The notes beneath the pieces are model-generated. The model had not been told where the DNA came from, ran no database searches, and worked only from the letters and a program-made list of their open reading frames with translations. Shown piece by piece: positions 1 to 5,267 of a stretch of DNA of 6,954 nucleotides. Source of the stretch: Pseudomonadota bacterium (GTDB lineage Bacteria > Pseudomonadota > Alphaproteobacteria > Rhizobiales > Rhizobiaceae); contig JAEYTV010000214.1 of NCBI GenBank assembly GCA_023433855.1, positions 1 to 6,954 of the forward strand, read 5' to 3'. Both the position numbers and the translations under genes were made by a program. Every line of letters starts with the position of its first letter. The stretch's first letter is position 1.

Positions 1-45
1 GGTATAGGCCTTGCCGTTCTGGGCTATGGGGGTAACGGTTGCCAT
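1..45 (-). CDS. sdhA: Succinate dehydrogenase flavoprotein subunit, N-terminus only (partial)
   Basis: Only the first 15 codons lie in the window; the gene runs off the left edge. Reading the minus strand from the ATG at 45 gives MATVTPIAQNGKAYT. The NGKAY segment resembles the short variable leader of alphaproteobacterial SdhA that precedes the FAD-binding Rossmann fold, which is out of view. The ATG lies 7 bases after the sdhD stop, and an AGGA sequence near the end of sdhD can serve as ribosome binding site. SdhA carries covalent FAD and oxidises succinate to fumarate on the cytoplasmic face of complex II. The call rests mainly on position, since sdhA follows sdhCD in this operon type, plus the short peptide match. 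Confidence 0.82.
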   Translation of the reverse strand, partial: MATVTPIAQNGKAYT

Positions 46-52
46 GAGGGGA

Positions 53-433
53 TTATCCTGCAAATGCGATTTTCAGGACGGCGAAAAGACAGAGGCCGCC
101 GACCAGCAGTGAAAAGAACGCGTTGAGCATGAGCAGCACGACCTTCGTGCCTTCCGAATGGATGTAGTCCTGGATCACTTCCTCCATCCCGAGACGCATG
201 TGGATGATGCTGGCGATCACGGTGAGGCCATTGATCGTCGCCACGAAGGGATTGGCGAGCGCGTCTACTACCTCTGCATAAGGGCGCCCCGAATACATGA
301 TCAGGAAAATGATGTAGAAAAGCAGCAGCGGCACAAGAGCCACCGAAGTGGTTCGCACGCGCCAGAAATGTTCGGTGCCGCTCTTGGCCGAGCCGAGCCC
401 GCGGACTTTACCGAGAGGAGTACGCATATCCAT
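53..433 (-). CDS. sdhD: Succinate dehydrogenase membrane anchor subunit SdhD (cytochrome b556 small subunit)
   Basis: This 126-residue integral membrane protein pairs with SdhC to anchor complex II, bind heme b and form the ubiquinone site. Three hydrophobic segments are visible at about residues 29-48, 60-80 and 97-122. The motif around H78-MRLGMEEVIQ-DY90 aligns with E. coli SdhD, where His71 ligates heme b and Tyr83 contacts quinone; the 12-residue spacing between H78 and Y90 is identical. The start at 433 is chosen because GAGGAG lies 8 bases upstream. A second ATG two codons in (427) is possible but further from that site. The gene begins 12 bases after the sdhC stop and ends 7 bases before sdhA, so all three are probably cotranscribed. 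Length and topology are normal for the alphaproteobacterial form. Confidence 0.97.
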   Translation of the reverse strand: MDMRTPLGKVRGLGSAKSGTEHFWRVRTTSVALVPLLLFYIIFLIMYSGRPYAEVVDALANPFVATINGLTVIASIIHMRLGMEEVIQDYIHSEGTKVVLLMLNAFFSLLVGGLCLFAVLKIAFAG

Positions 434-441
434 GAAACTGT

Positions 442-447
442 CTCCTC
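442..447 (-). promoter_or_regulatory. Ribosome binding site of sdhD, fused to the sdhC stop codon
   Basis: The minus strand reads TGAGGAGAC, in which TGA (448-446) stops sdhC and GAGGAG (447-442) is a strong Shine-Dalgarno sequence 8 bases before the sdhD ATG at 433. Ribosomes finishing sdhC end on the site that starts sdhD, which suggests coupled translation. It also favours the ATG at 433 over the one at 427. Confidence 0.8.
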
Positions 448-838
448 ACCGCATGATCAGTACGACCGCCCATATGGCGATCGTCAGGACGATGGACGCA
501 ACCAGGTTCGCCTTGGCGAGCTTCGTGGAAAACTCCTTCTCGAACCCGTAGCCGAGATCCCACATTAGGTGGCGCAGCCCACCGATAAGATGGTGAATCA
601 GAGCCCAGGTATAGCCGAACAGGACGAGTTGACCGAGGACCGAACCGAACAGCCAGTTGACCTGGTTGAAATACTCCTCGCCCGAGGCCGCGGCGATAAG
701 CCACGCGGCAACCAGAAGCGTGCCGAAGTACAACGCGCCACCGGTAATGCGGTGGACGATCGACATCGCCATGGTGGGAACGAATTTGTAGACTTGAAGA
801 TGCGGCGACAGGGGCCGGTTGTTTGTCACATTCGCCAT
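446..838 (-). CDS. sdhC: Succinate dehydrogenase cytochrome b556 large membrane subunit SdhC
   Basis: This 130-residue membrane subunit of complex II is the first gene of the sdh operon. The N-terminal signature is intact: RPLSPHLQVY at residues 8-17, then S26-I-V-H-R30-I-T. S26 and R30 correspond to the quinone-binding Ser27 and Arg31 of E. coli SdhC. The second signature, HLIGGLRHLMWDLG, starts at H83, which matches the heme-ligating His84 of E. coli. Three transmembrane segments are expected at about residues 26-50, 62-86 and 108-128. The ATG at 838 follows a GAGG sequence at close to standard spacing (GAGGTCCTG before ATG), and the conserved N-terminus begins shortly after, so the start is secure. 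The stop TGA at 448-446 is merged with the sdhD ribosome binding site. The promoter must lie in the 839-1118 spacer, but I cannot place it with confidence. Confidence 0.97.
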   Translation of the reverse strand: MANVTNNRPLSPHLQVYKFVPTMAMSIVHRITGGALYFGTLLVAAWLIAAASGEEYFNQVNWLFGSVLGQLVLFGYTWALIHHLIGGLRHLMWDLGYGFEKEFSTKLAKANLVASIVLTIAIWAVVLIMR

Positions 839-1029
839 CAGGACCTCGCGGCGTGGTATGCGGTATTAAGGGCGGGCGCCTGCAATACACGGTGCCGAAG
901 AAATGTGCATTGCATCATTGGCGTGGTTTAATCTCACCGGTGCCGGTCGACAAGAACAATTCAGGCGGATTTCAAATTTAATCGATTGTGTCTTCATCAA
1001 GGCATCGTCCGGCCAACCTGCCGGCGACG

Positions 1030-1037
1030 TTAACCAT
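1030..1037 (+). promoter_or_regulatory. CtrA-type 8-mer motif TTAACCAT
   Basis: TTAACCAT is an exact match to the short form of the CtrA recognition motif described in Caulobacter and found in other alphaproteobacteria. It continues as TTAA-N7-TTAC, one base short of the long form TTAA-N7-TTAA. It lies 81 bases before the ATG of the exported protein gene, a plausible promoter-proximal position. A single 8-mer can occur by chance; the second site 49 bases downstream raises its credibility. Confidence 0.45.
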
Positions 1038-1085
1038 GATTTACAAAGATTTCGTTGCTTCTAGCTCCTTCCGCGCCATTTCGTG

Positions 1086-1101
1086 TTAACGGATTGTTAA
1101 C
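1086..1101 (+). promoter_or_regulatory. CtrA-type full binding site TTAA-N7-TTAAC
   Basis: TTAA (1086-1089), seven bases, then TTAAC (1097-1101) match the consensus for the cell-cycle response regulator CtrA without a mismatch. The site ends only 17 bases before the ATG at 1119, so it probably overlaps the transcription start or the leader of the exported protein gene. At such a position CtrA would more likely repress than activate, unless the transcript starts very near the ATG. A GANTC (CcrM methylation) site, GAATC at 1127-1131, lies just inside the gene. Binding is inferred from sequence alone. Confidence 0.6.
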
Positions 1102-1118
1102 CTTTCGCGGAGTTCGCC

Positions 1119-1577
1119 ATGATAGCGAATCGAATAAAGCCTGTCGTGGTCGCCACGCTCATGGTTGCAGCCCTCACCTCTAGCGCGGATGCGACCGAGC
1201 GCCGCCATCATCGCGATCATGGCCTTCACCGACATCATCACGTGGAAAACAACCGCTGGGATCGCCAGGGTGACGGCAGGCGGAACCGGCCCGCCGAAAT
1301 CGACTATATGACCGGCAACTTGCCTGGTCACTCGATCAGGCACGTACGGCAGTTCTCCGGTTTTTACGGCGGTGGGATCGACGCTTACCCGGTTCGCGGC
1401 AACGGCATCTATTTCCTAAAGGATGGCGGTTACTGGCCGCGGCGCGAAGGAGCGCCGGTTATCCTCGCCCCCAAGGCCAAGATCATCGACGTTGAGGTGG
1501 AGATGCGCAACAACGCGTTCGCCTCGCAGGCCTGCGCGTTCGAGGCGGGAGTATGCGTCATCCGCGGCGGAAACTGA
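1119..1577 (+). CDS. Small exported His-rich protein of unknown function
   Basis: I do not recognise a family for this 152-residue protein. Residues 1-25 form a Sec-type signal peptide: a positive N-terminus (R5, K7), a hydrophobic core at 9-20, and an A23-D24-A25 cleavage site, so it should be exported to the periplasm or beyond. The mature N-terminus is packed with His and Arg (seven His between 30 and 41), which could bind metal, nucleic acid or a surface. A Gly/aromatic-rich middle (about 79-105) precedes a C-terminal part with two cysteines, C139 and C146, that could form a disulfide. GGAG lies shortly before the ATG and supports this start. The gene stands alone, divergent from sdhC and convergent with the methyltransferase gene, with CtrA-type motifs upstream. 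An intact signal peptide and normal codon use suggest a real gene. It may be restricted to Rhizobiaceae. Confidence 0.85.
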   Translation: MIANRIKPVVVATLMVAALTSSADATERRHHRDHGLHRHHHVENNRWDRQGDGRRNRPAEIDYMTGNLPGHSIRHVRQFSGFYGGGIDAYPVRGNGIYFLKDGGYWPRREGAPVILAPKAKIIDVEVEMRNNAFASQACAFEAGVCVIRGGN

Positions 1578-1693
1578 AGAACGAAGACGGTTTGTCCCCC
1601 GGTGATCAACGTGCAGACGGATAACCGGTCAGCGACCATGCTCCCCGACAGGGCGGCGAGGCAAGAGCCGCTGAAACGCCGACACCTCCCGAT
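1578..1693. other. Convergent intergenic spacer with no clear terminator
   Basis: These 116 bases separate two converging genes, where a bidirectional terminator would be expected. The only hairpin seen is GGCGGC (1652-1657) with GCCGCT (1667-1672) around a 9-base loop, including one G-T pair. It has no following T-run on either strand, so intrinsic termination is not supported. I see no RNA gene here. Confidence 0.5.
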
Positions 1694-2380
1694 CTAGACA
1701 AATCGCCAGACGGTCGTCTTCTTCACCTCACTGTCCTCGAGAGCGCGCGTCACCGGCACCTCGTAGACGGCGAGGCGTTCAAGCCGTTCCTTGGGGCAGT
1801 AGCTTCGCCCCGGATCACCGACCAGCACCAGCTTTCCTTGTTCCGCAAGTTTTGCAAACCAGCACACGGCGGTTTGCGCCAGGTCGCGGTCATAGAAGAC
1901 ATCCCCCGCCAGGATCACCTCCGCATCGACGTCCTTGCCGATCAGGTCTTCGCGCATGAACCGGATCGGAACCCCGTTCACCCCAGCGTTGAGGGCCACG
2001 GCAGCTTCAGTCCAGGGGTCGATATCCACCGCGAGCACATCGGCTGCCCCCGCCATCTTGGCCGCGATCCCGACGACCCCAGAACCGGTGGCGAAATCCA
2101 GCACCGCCTTTCCGGCCACCGCCCGGGGGTGATCGAGGATGTAACGCGCGAGCCCCTGCCCGCCCGCCCAGGCGAATGCCCAGAACGGAGGCGGCAGGCC
2201 GAGCTCTTCGAGCTCGTTCTCCGTCTTTGTCCACAGGTCATGCGCCTCGTCGGCCAGGTGGAGCCGGATCTCCGGCACGTGCGGCGGCGCGCTGAGCCCG
2301 GTGTTCTGCAGGATGAAGGTCCGGGGGTCTGTCTTCAAGGCGGGCTTAATCCGGCGACCGTGGCGGATCGTCGAGACCAC
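1694..2380 (-). CDS. METTL20-like class I methyltransferase (probable ETF-beta lysine methyltransferase)
   Basis: This 228-residue S-adenosylmethionine-dependent methyltransferase strongly resembles human ETFBKMT/METTL20, which methylates lysines of the electron transfer flavoprotein beta subunit. Shared blocks include PEIRLHL (36-42), WAGGQGLARYILD (71-83), the SAM-binding VLDFATGSG (93-101), IAAKMAGA (105-112), the acidic VDID (118-121), GDVFYDRDLA (159-168), VGDPGR (187-192) and TTVWRF near the C-terminus. D160-x-F-Y-D164 fits the catalytic motif of this family. Annotations often call such proteins L11 methyltransferase (PrmA)-like or nicotinamide N-methyltransferase-like; the blocks listed favour METTL20. 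It is the last gene of the tsaD-gpsA unit. The start is uncertain: the GTG at 2380 overlaps the EVE gene by 35 bases and has no good ribosome binding site. Family similarity begins around residue 17, so the TTG at 2338, just after the EVE stop, is a plausible alternative giving 214 residues. Confidence 0.9.
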   Translation of the reverse strand: MVSTIRHGRRIKPALKTDPRTFILQNTGLSAPPHVPEIRLHLADEAHDLWTKTENELEELGLPPPFWAFAWAGGQGLARYILDHPRAVAGKAVLDFATGSGVVGIAAKMAGAADVLAVDIDPWTEAAVALNAGVNGVPIRFMREDLIGKDVDAEVILAGDVFYDRDLAQTAVCWFAKLAEQGKLVLVGDPGRSYCPKERLERLAVYEVPVTRALEDSEVKKTTVWRFV

Positions 2381-2786
2381 CGAGGCGGCAGATCTCGAGA
2401 TACTCTTCCTCCGTCACCGGCTGAACCGAAAGCCGCATGGAGGTGACCAGCGACATCGTGGCGAACTTCGGATTGGCTTTGATGTCCTTCAGCGTCACCG
2501 GGGTAGGCAAGTCCATCACGGCGCGAATATCGACGCAATCCCAACGGGGATCGTCCTTCGCGGTAGAGTCAGGGTGGGACAGGGCGCAAACCTCGACAAT
2601 CCCGACGATCTCGAGCCCCTCATTCGAATGGTAGAAGAAGCCCTTGTCGCCTATCTTCATGGCCCGCATGTTGTTGCGGGCCTGGTAGTTGCGCACTCCC
2701 GTCCATTCTTCGCCTGCGGCACCCTTGGCCTTTTGATCCTCCCAGGACCATACATCAGGTTCGGATTTGTAGAGCCAATAGGCCAT
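2346..2786 (-). CDS. EVE domain protein (thymocyte nuclear protein 1 / DUF55 family)
   Basis: This 146-residue protein consists of a single EVE domain, a PUA-like fold found in bacterial proteins and in human THYN1. Hallmarks are the opening YWLYKSEPDVWSW (3-15), WTGVRNYQARNNMRAM (28-43), GDKGFFYHS (46-54), GIVEV (62-66) and RLSVQPVT near 118-125. EVE domains belong to a superfamily of readers of modified bases in DNA or RNA. Here the domain stands alone, with no nuclease or helicase fused or next to it, so a defence role is not indicated, and the ligand is unknown. GAGGA lies 6 bases before the ATG at 2786, fused to the preceding gene's stop, which makes the start secure. It is 9 bases from the YciI-like gene and overlaps the start of the methyltransferase gene by 35 bases if the GTG there is used. 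Confidence 0.95.
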   Translation of the reverse strand: MAYWLYKSEPDVWSWEDQKAKGAAGEEWTGVRNYQARNNMRAMKIGDKGFFYHSNEGLEIVGIVEVCALSHPDSTAKDDPRWDCVDIRAVMDLPTPVTLKDIKANPKFATMSLVTSMRLSVQPVTEEEYLEICRLGGLDDPPRSPD

Positions 2787-2792
2787 GGATCG

Positions 2793-2797
2793 TCCTC
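2793..2797 (-). promoter_or_regulatory. Ribosome binding site of the EVE gene, fused to the upstream stop codon
   Basis: The minus strand reads TGAGGACGATCC before ATG. TGA (2798-2796) ends the YciI-like gene, and GAGGA (2797-2793) is the Shine-Dalgarno sequence 6 bases before the EVE start at 2786. Confidence 0.75.
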
Positions 2798-3089
2798 ATG
2801 CCGCCGGATTGTTGAAGACCCAGTTCCAAGCCTTCACTTCGACCTTTTCGAAGAGACCGGCGAGGTAATAGGGATCCGCCTCCGCAATCGCACGTGCCGC
2901 CGCCATGTCTGGTGCCTCGACGACGACCAGGCTGCCATTCGGCTTGCCCTCGTCATCCAGGAATGGACCGGCGAATTTCAACGTGCCGTCCGCATTCAGC
3001 TTGTGCAGATGCTCCAGGTGCACTGGTCGGGTGTCCGTGCGGACATGCAGATGCCCCGGCTTGTCGGTGCAGAGAAAGGCAAACAGCAT
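2796..3089 (-). CDS. YciI family protein
   Basis: This 97-residue protein of the YciI family has a small ferredoxin-like fold distantly related to dimeric alpha/beta barrel and muconolactone isomerase-like proteins. It aligns along its length with E. coli YciI: RPVHLEHL (21-28), LNADGTLKFAGP (31-42), G52-S53, then ADPYYLAGLFEKVEVKAW (71-88). H24 and the D72-P73-Y74 block are the family's conserved residues and have been proposed to form an active site, but no substrate is established. GAGGAG lies 6 bases before the ATG at 3089 and fixes the start. The gene begins 10 bases after gpsA and ends 9 bases before the EVE gene. Cotranscription with gpsA is likely, but nothing in the sequence ties its function to glycerolipid synthesis. 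Confidence 0.95.
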   Translation of the reverse strand: MLFAFLCTDKPGHLHVRTDTRPVHLEHLHKLNADGTLKFAGPFLDDEGKPNGSLVVVEAPDMAAARAIAEADPYYLAGLFEKVEVKAWNWVFNNPAA

Positions 3090-3095
3090 CGGGTT

Positions 3096-3101
3096 CTCCT
3101 C
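3096..3101 (-). promoter_or_regulatory. Ribosome binding site of the YciI-like gene, fused to the gpsA stop codon
   Basis: The minus strand reads TGAGGAGAACCCG before ATG. TGA (3102-3100) ends gpsA, and GAGGAG (3101-3096) is a strong Shine-Dalgarno sequence 6 bases before the start at 3089. This is the same arrangement as at the sdhC/sdhD junction. Confidence 0.8.
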
Positions 3102-4101
3102 AGTAATCCTGTTCGGTCTTAATTGGTCGGCTCATGAGTTGCTCCATGGCGGTCATCACGTCGAGCGTTCCTTCGATGATCGCCGCCACCGCTTCGGCGA
3201 TTGGGAGTTCGACTGAAAAGCTCTTGCCGAGGCGCGCCGCCACTGCCGCCGTGTGCACGCCCTCGACGAGCGGTCCGGCGACGCTTGCAGCAGGCTCCCC
3301 ACTGCCGAGTGCCAATCCGAATCTGAAGTTTCGAGACTGCAGGCTGGTGCCGGTCAGGACGAGGTCGCCGAGCCCCGAAAGCCCCCTTACCGTCTCGGCC
3401 CGTCCGCCCATCGCCGTCACCAGTCGCGACATTTCGGCAAGCCCGCGCGAGATTAGCGCAGCGCGGGCGGATTCGCCCAACCCCGCTCCCTCGACGATAC
3501 CGCAGGCGATCGCCAGCACGTTCTTGAGGGCGCCGCCGAGTTGTACCCCTATCCTGTCTGTTGAGGCATAGAGCCGGAAGGTTCGGCTGGAGAGCAGGAC
3601 GGCCAGTTCCTCGGACAACGCCTGGTCCGCGGCCGCGACCACCATGGCAGTCGGCAGACCCCGGGCAATGTCGGCGGCGAAACCCGGACCCGACAGTGCG
3701 GCAATGGGATGATGCGGCAAATCCGAGGAGAGGACATCCGTCAGCAGCCGTCCGGAGGCCTTGTGAATGCCTTTCGCGCAGGTGACGACCACCGCCGCAC
3801 GCGCGAGATAGGGACCGTAATGACTTGCCGCATCTGTCTGGGCTTGCGACGGCATGGCGAAGAGCACGAAACGTGCCTCGGTAATCGCATCCGGCTCTGC
3901 GGAAAATTCGAGCGCATCCGGCAGGGGCACGCCGGGTAGCGCCGCATCGTGCACGCGATCGTCACGCAGATCGCTCATGAGATCGGGATCGCGGCCAACC
4001 AGCGTCACCTGGTGACGGTTTTCCAGAGCGATGACGGTGGCCAGCGCCGTGCCGAACGCCCCGGCGCCGATAACAACGATCCGCTCGCGCTTGTCGCTCA
4101 T
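3100..4101 (-). CDS. gpsA: Glycerol-3-phosphate dehydrogenase [NAD(P)+]
   Basis: GpsA reduces dihydroxyacetone phosphate to sn-glycerol 3-phosphate (EC 1.1.1.94) in the cytoplasm, supplying the phospholipid backbone. The 333-residue protein has the N-terminal Rossmann motif [10 protein letters not shown] (12-21) and the AMPSQ segment (82-86). It also has CAKG with K110, [16 protein letters not shown] (137-152), the [12 protein letters not shown] block with catalytic K193 (190-201), SGLGDLVLT (242-250) and SRNFRFG (256-262), which contributes substrate-binding R257 and N258. The ATG at 4101 is chosen because the Rossmann strand follows directly; the open frame continues 52 codons upstream, but only as a shadow of tsaD. 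The start overlaps the tsaD stop by four bases (ATGA), and no strong ribosome binding site is evident, so translation is probably coupled to tsaD. Confidence 0.98.
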   Translation of the reverse strand: MSDKRERIVVIGAGAFGTALATVIALENRHQVTLVGRDPDLMSDLRDDRVHDAALPGVPLPDALEFSAEPDAITEARFVLFAMPSQAQTDAASHYGPYLARAAVVVTCAKGIHKASGRLLTDVLSSDLPHHPIAALSGPGFAADIARGLPTAMVVAAADQALSEELAVLLSSRTFRLYASTDRIGVQLGGALKNVLAIACGIVEGAGLGESARAALISRGLAEMSRLVTAMGGRAETVRGLSGLGDLVLTGTSLQSRNFRFGLALGSGEPAASVAGPLVEGVHTAAVAARLGKSFSVELPIAEAVAAIIEGTLDVMTAMEQLMSRPIKTEQDY

Positions 4102-5195
4102 GCCTTGGCACCACGCTTGCCGGAACCGAGCAGCGCCTGAGCCCGGTTGTCCAGTGGCCATCGGGATCGCGGCGCCACATCGAGAGGATCCGCCGGCATG
4201 CCCTCCGCCAGCCGCTCCAGCCCAGCCCAGGCGATCATCGCGGCATTGTCTGTGCAAAGGCGAAGCGGCGGCGCGATGAAGCGGAAGCCGTTTTCGATGC
4301 AGAGCGCCTGAAGCGTCCGGCGTATTTCCTGGTTGGCGGCAACGCCACCGGCCACCACCAGTGCGCGCTCCACATCAAGATGCCCGAACTCCCGCCTGAA
4401 GCGGGCAAGCCCTCGGCCGATGCGGTCCCGCAGGGTGCGGGAAATCGCCTTCTGGAATGAGGCGCAAATGTCAGCGACGTCCTCGTCCGAAAGCGGGGCG
4501 ATCTCCGTGGCTGCCTGTCGCACGGCGGTCTTGAGGCCGGAAAACGAGAAATCGAGCCGGGCCTCCCCCACCAGCGGACGCGGGAATGAGAAGCGGTCCC
4601 GGTCGCCGGTCTGCGCTGCCTTTTCCACGGCCGGACCACCGGGATAGGGCAAGCCAAGCAGCTTTGCCGTCTTGTCGAAGGCTTCGCCCAGCGCATCGTC
4701 GATCGTTGTTCCCCAGCGCTCGTATTCCCCGACACCGCGAACCAGCACGAGCTGCGTATGTCCGCCCGAAACCAGCAGCATCAGGTAGGGGAAAGCAAGC
4801 CCGTCCGTCAGCCGCGCTGTAAGCGCATGGCCTTCCAGATGGTTGACGGCAAAGAGCGGCTTCCCGGCCACCCGGGCAATGGCCTTGGCCGTCATCAGCC
4901 CGACGATCAGGCCGCCAATCAGGCCCGGGCCGGCGGTTGCCGCCACAGCGTCGATCTCCGCAAGCGAAAGATCGGCACGATGCAGCGCTTCCTCGACGAG
5001 ACCATCAAGCGCCTCCACATGGGCGCGGGCAGCGATCTCCGGAACGACACCTCCGTAGGCGCTGTGTTCATCGAGCTGAGACAAGACCACGTCCGAGAGA
5101 ATCTCGCCGCGGCCGTCCTCGTGACGTGCGACCACTGCCGCGGCGGTCTCGTCGCAGCTGGTTTCGATGCCGAGGATGCGAAGAAAGGTCGCCAT
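4098..5195 (-). CDS. tsaD: tRNA N6-threonylcarbamoyladenosine transferase TsaD (Gcp/YgjD/Kae1 family)
   Basis: TsaD transfers the threonylcarbamoyl group from threonylcarbamoyl-AMP to A37 of tRNAs that read ANN codons (EC 2.3.1.234), working with TsaB and TsaE after TsaC makes the intermediate. The 365-residue protein opens with the ASKHA phosphate motif [13 protein letters not shown] (8-20). The metal-binding NHLEGH supplies H119 and H123, SGGHTQL spans 143-149, and GEAFDK follows at 170-175. GGVAAN (283-288) and C-T-D316-N supply the third metal ligand. All residues expected for activity are present. The ATG at 5195 sits just before the first conserved strand; the frame stays open for 109 more codons, but these lie antisense to hemC and are rejected. 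AGGG abuts the ATG, too close for a good ribosome binding site. It is the first gene of the minus-strand unit and is divergent from hemC. Confidence 0.98.
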   Translation of the reverse strand: MATFLRILGIETSCDETAAAVVARHEDGRGEILSDVVLSQLDEHSAYGGVVPEIAARAHVEALDGLVEEALHRADLSLAEIDAVAATAGPGLIGGLIVGLMTAKAIARVAGKPLFAVNHLEGHALTARLTDGLAFPYLMLLVSGGHTQLVLVRGVGEYERWGTTIDDALGEAFDKTAKLLGLPYPGGPAVEKAAQTGDRDRFSFPRPLVGEARLDFSFSGLKTAVRQAATEIAPLSDEDVADICASFQKAISRTLRDRIGRGLARFRREFGHLDVERALVVAGGVAANQEIRRTLQALCIENGFRFIAPPLRLCTDNAAMIAWAGLERLAEGMPADPLDVAPRSRWPLDNRAQALLGSGKRGAKA

Positions 5196-5267
5196 CCCTA
5201 AACTAGGCCCTATCCTTGATTGCGAGGTGGATGAAACAGGTCTACGAGGAGTTCCGGTAACAACGGA
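5196..5267. other. 72-base divergent spacer between tsaD and hemC
   Basis: This short spacer must hold promoters for two essential genes, so they probably overlap. Next to tsaD is a nested palindrome, CCTA-AAC-TAGG (5197-5207) and TAGG-C-CCTA (5204-5212), which on the minus strand is a TAGGG direct repeat with a 12-base period. Near hemC, a nine-codon ORF reading MKQVYEEFR runs 5231-5260, preceded by GAGG at 5224-5227. A CTTGAT at 5215-5220 could be a -35 element toward hemC, but no good -10 follows at 17-18 bases. GAGGAG at 5246-5251 is strong but 16 bases from the hemC ATG. Confidence 0.55.

Larger units (their letters stand above)
839..1118. other. Divergent intergenic region between sdhC and the His-rich exported protein gene
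   Basis: This 280-base spacer must hold promoters in both directions and is visibly more AT-rich in its middle than the flanking genes. On the sdh side lies an inverted repeat, ACCGG-TG-CCGGT (936-947), about 100 bases before the sdhC ATG; its role is unknown. On the other side are two CtrA-type motifs (1030-1037 and 1086-1101). I looked for -35/-10 pairs of rhizobial type (CTTGAC, 17 bases, CTATAT). The best sdh-directed candidate is CTTGTC on the minus strand near 949-954, and it has no good -10 partner, so I do not annotate a promoter. No RNA gene or small ORF with convincing support was seen. Confidence 0.6.

Noticed and set aside
408..890. 160-codon minus-strand frame overlapping sdhC
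   Set aside because: It is an out-of-frame shadow of sdhC; the sdhC frame carries all family signatures.
1455..1628. Inverted 9-base match CCGGTTATC / GATAACCGG
   Set aside because: The arms are about 157 bases apart, with one inside a coding region; a match this short is expected by chance.
1652..1672. Hairpin GGCGGC/GCCGCT between the converging genes as a terminator
   Set aside because: It has a short stem with a G-T pair and a 9-base loop, and no T-run follows on either strand.
2346..2786. EVE gene plus methyltransferase as a new modification-based defence pair
   Set aside because: The methyltransferase resembles a protein lysine methyltransferase, not a DNA methylase, and there is no nuclease, toxin or mobile element in the window.
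2301..3122. Open frame of 273 codons on the plus strand across the EVE, YciI-like and gpsA 3' regions
   Set aside because: It lies antisense to three recognised genes, its translation matches no family I know, and long open antisense frames are expected in high-GC coding DNA.
4102..4257. 52-codon N-terminal extension of gpsA
   Set aside because: It overlaps the tsaD coding region in another frame, and the Rossmann fold begins right after the ATG at 4101 with an ATGA junction.
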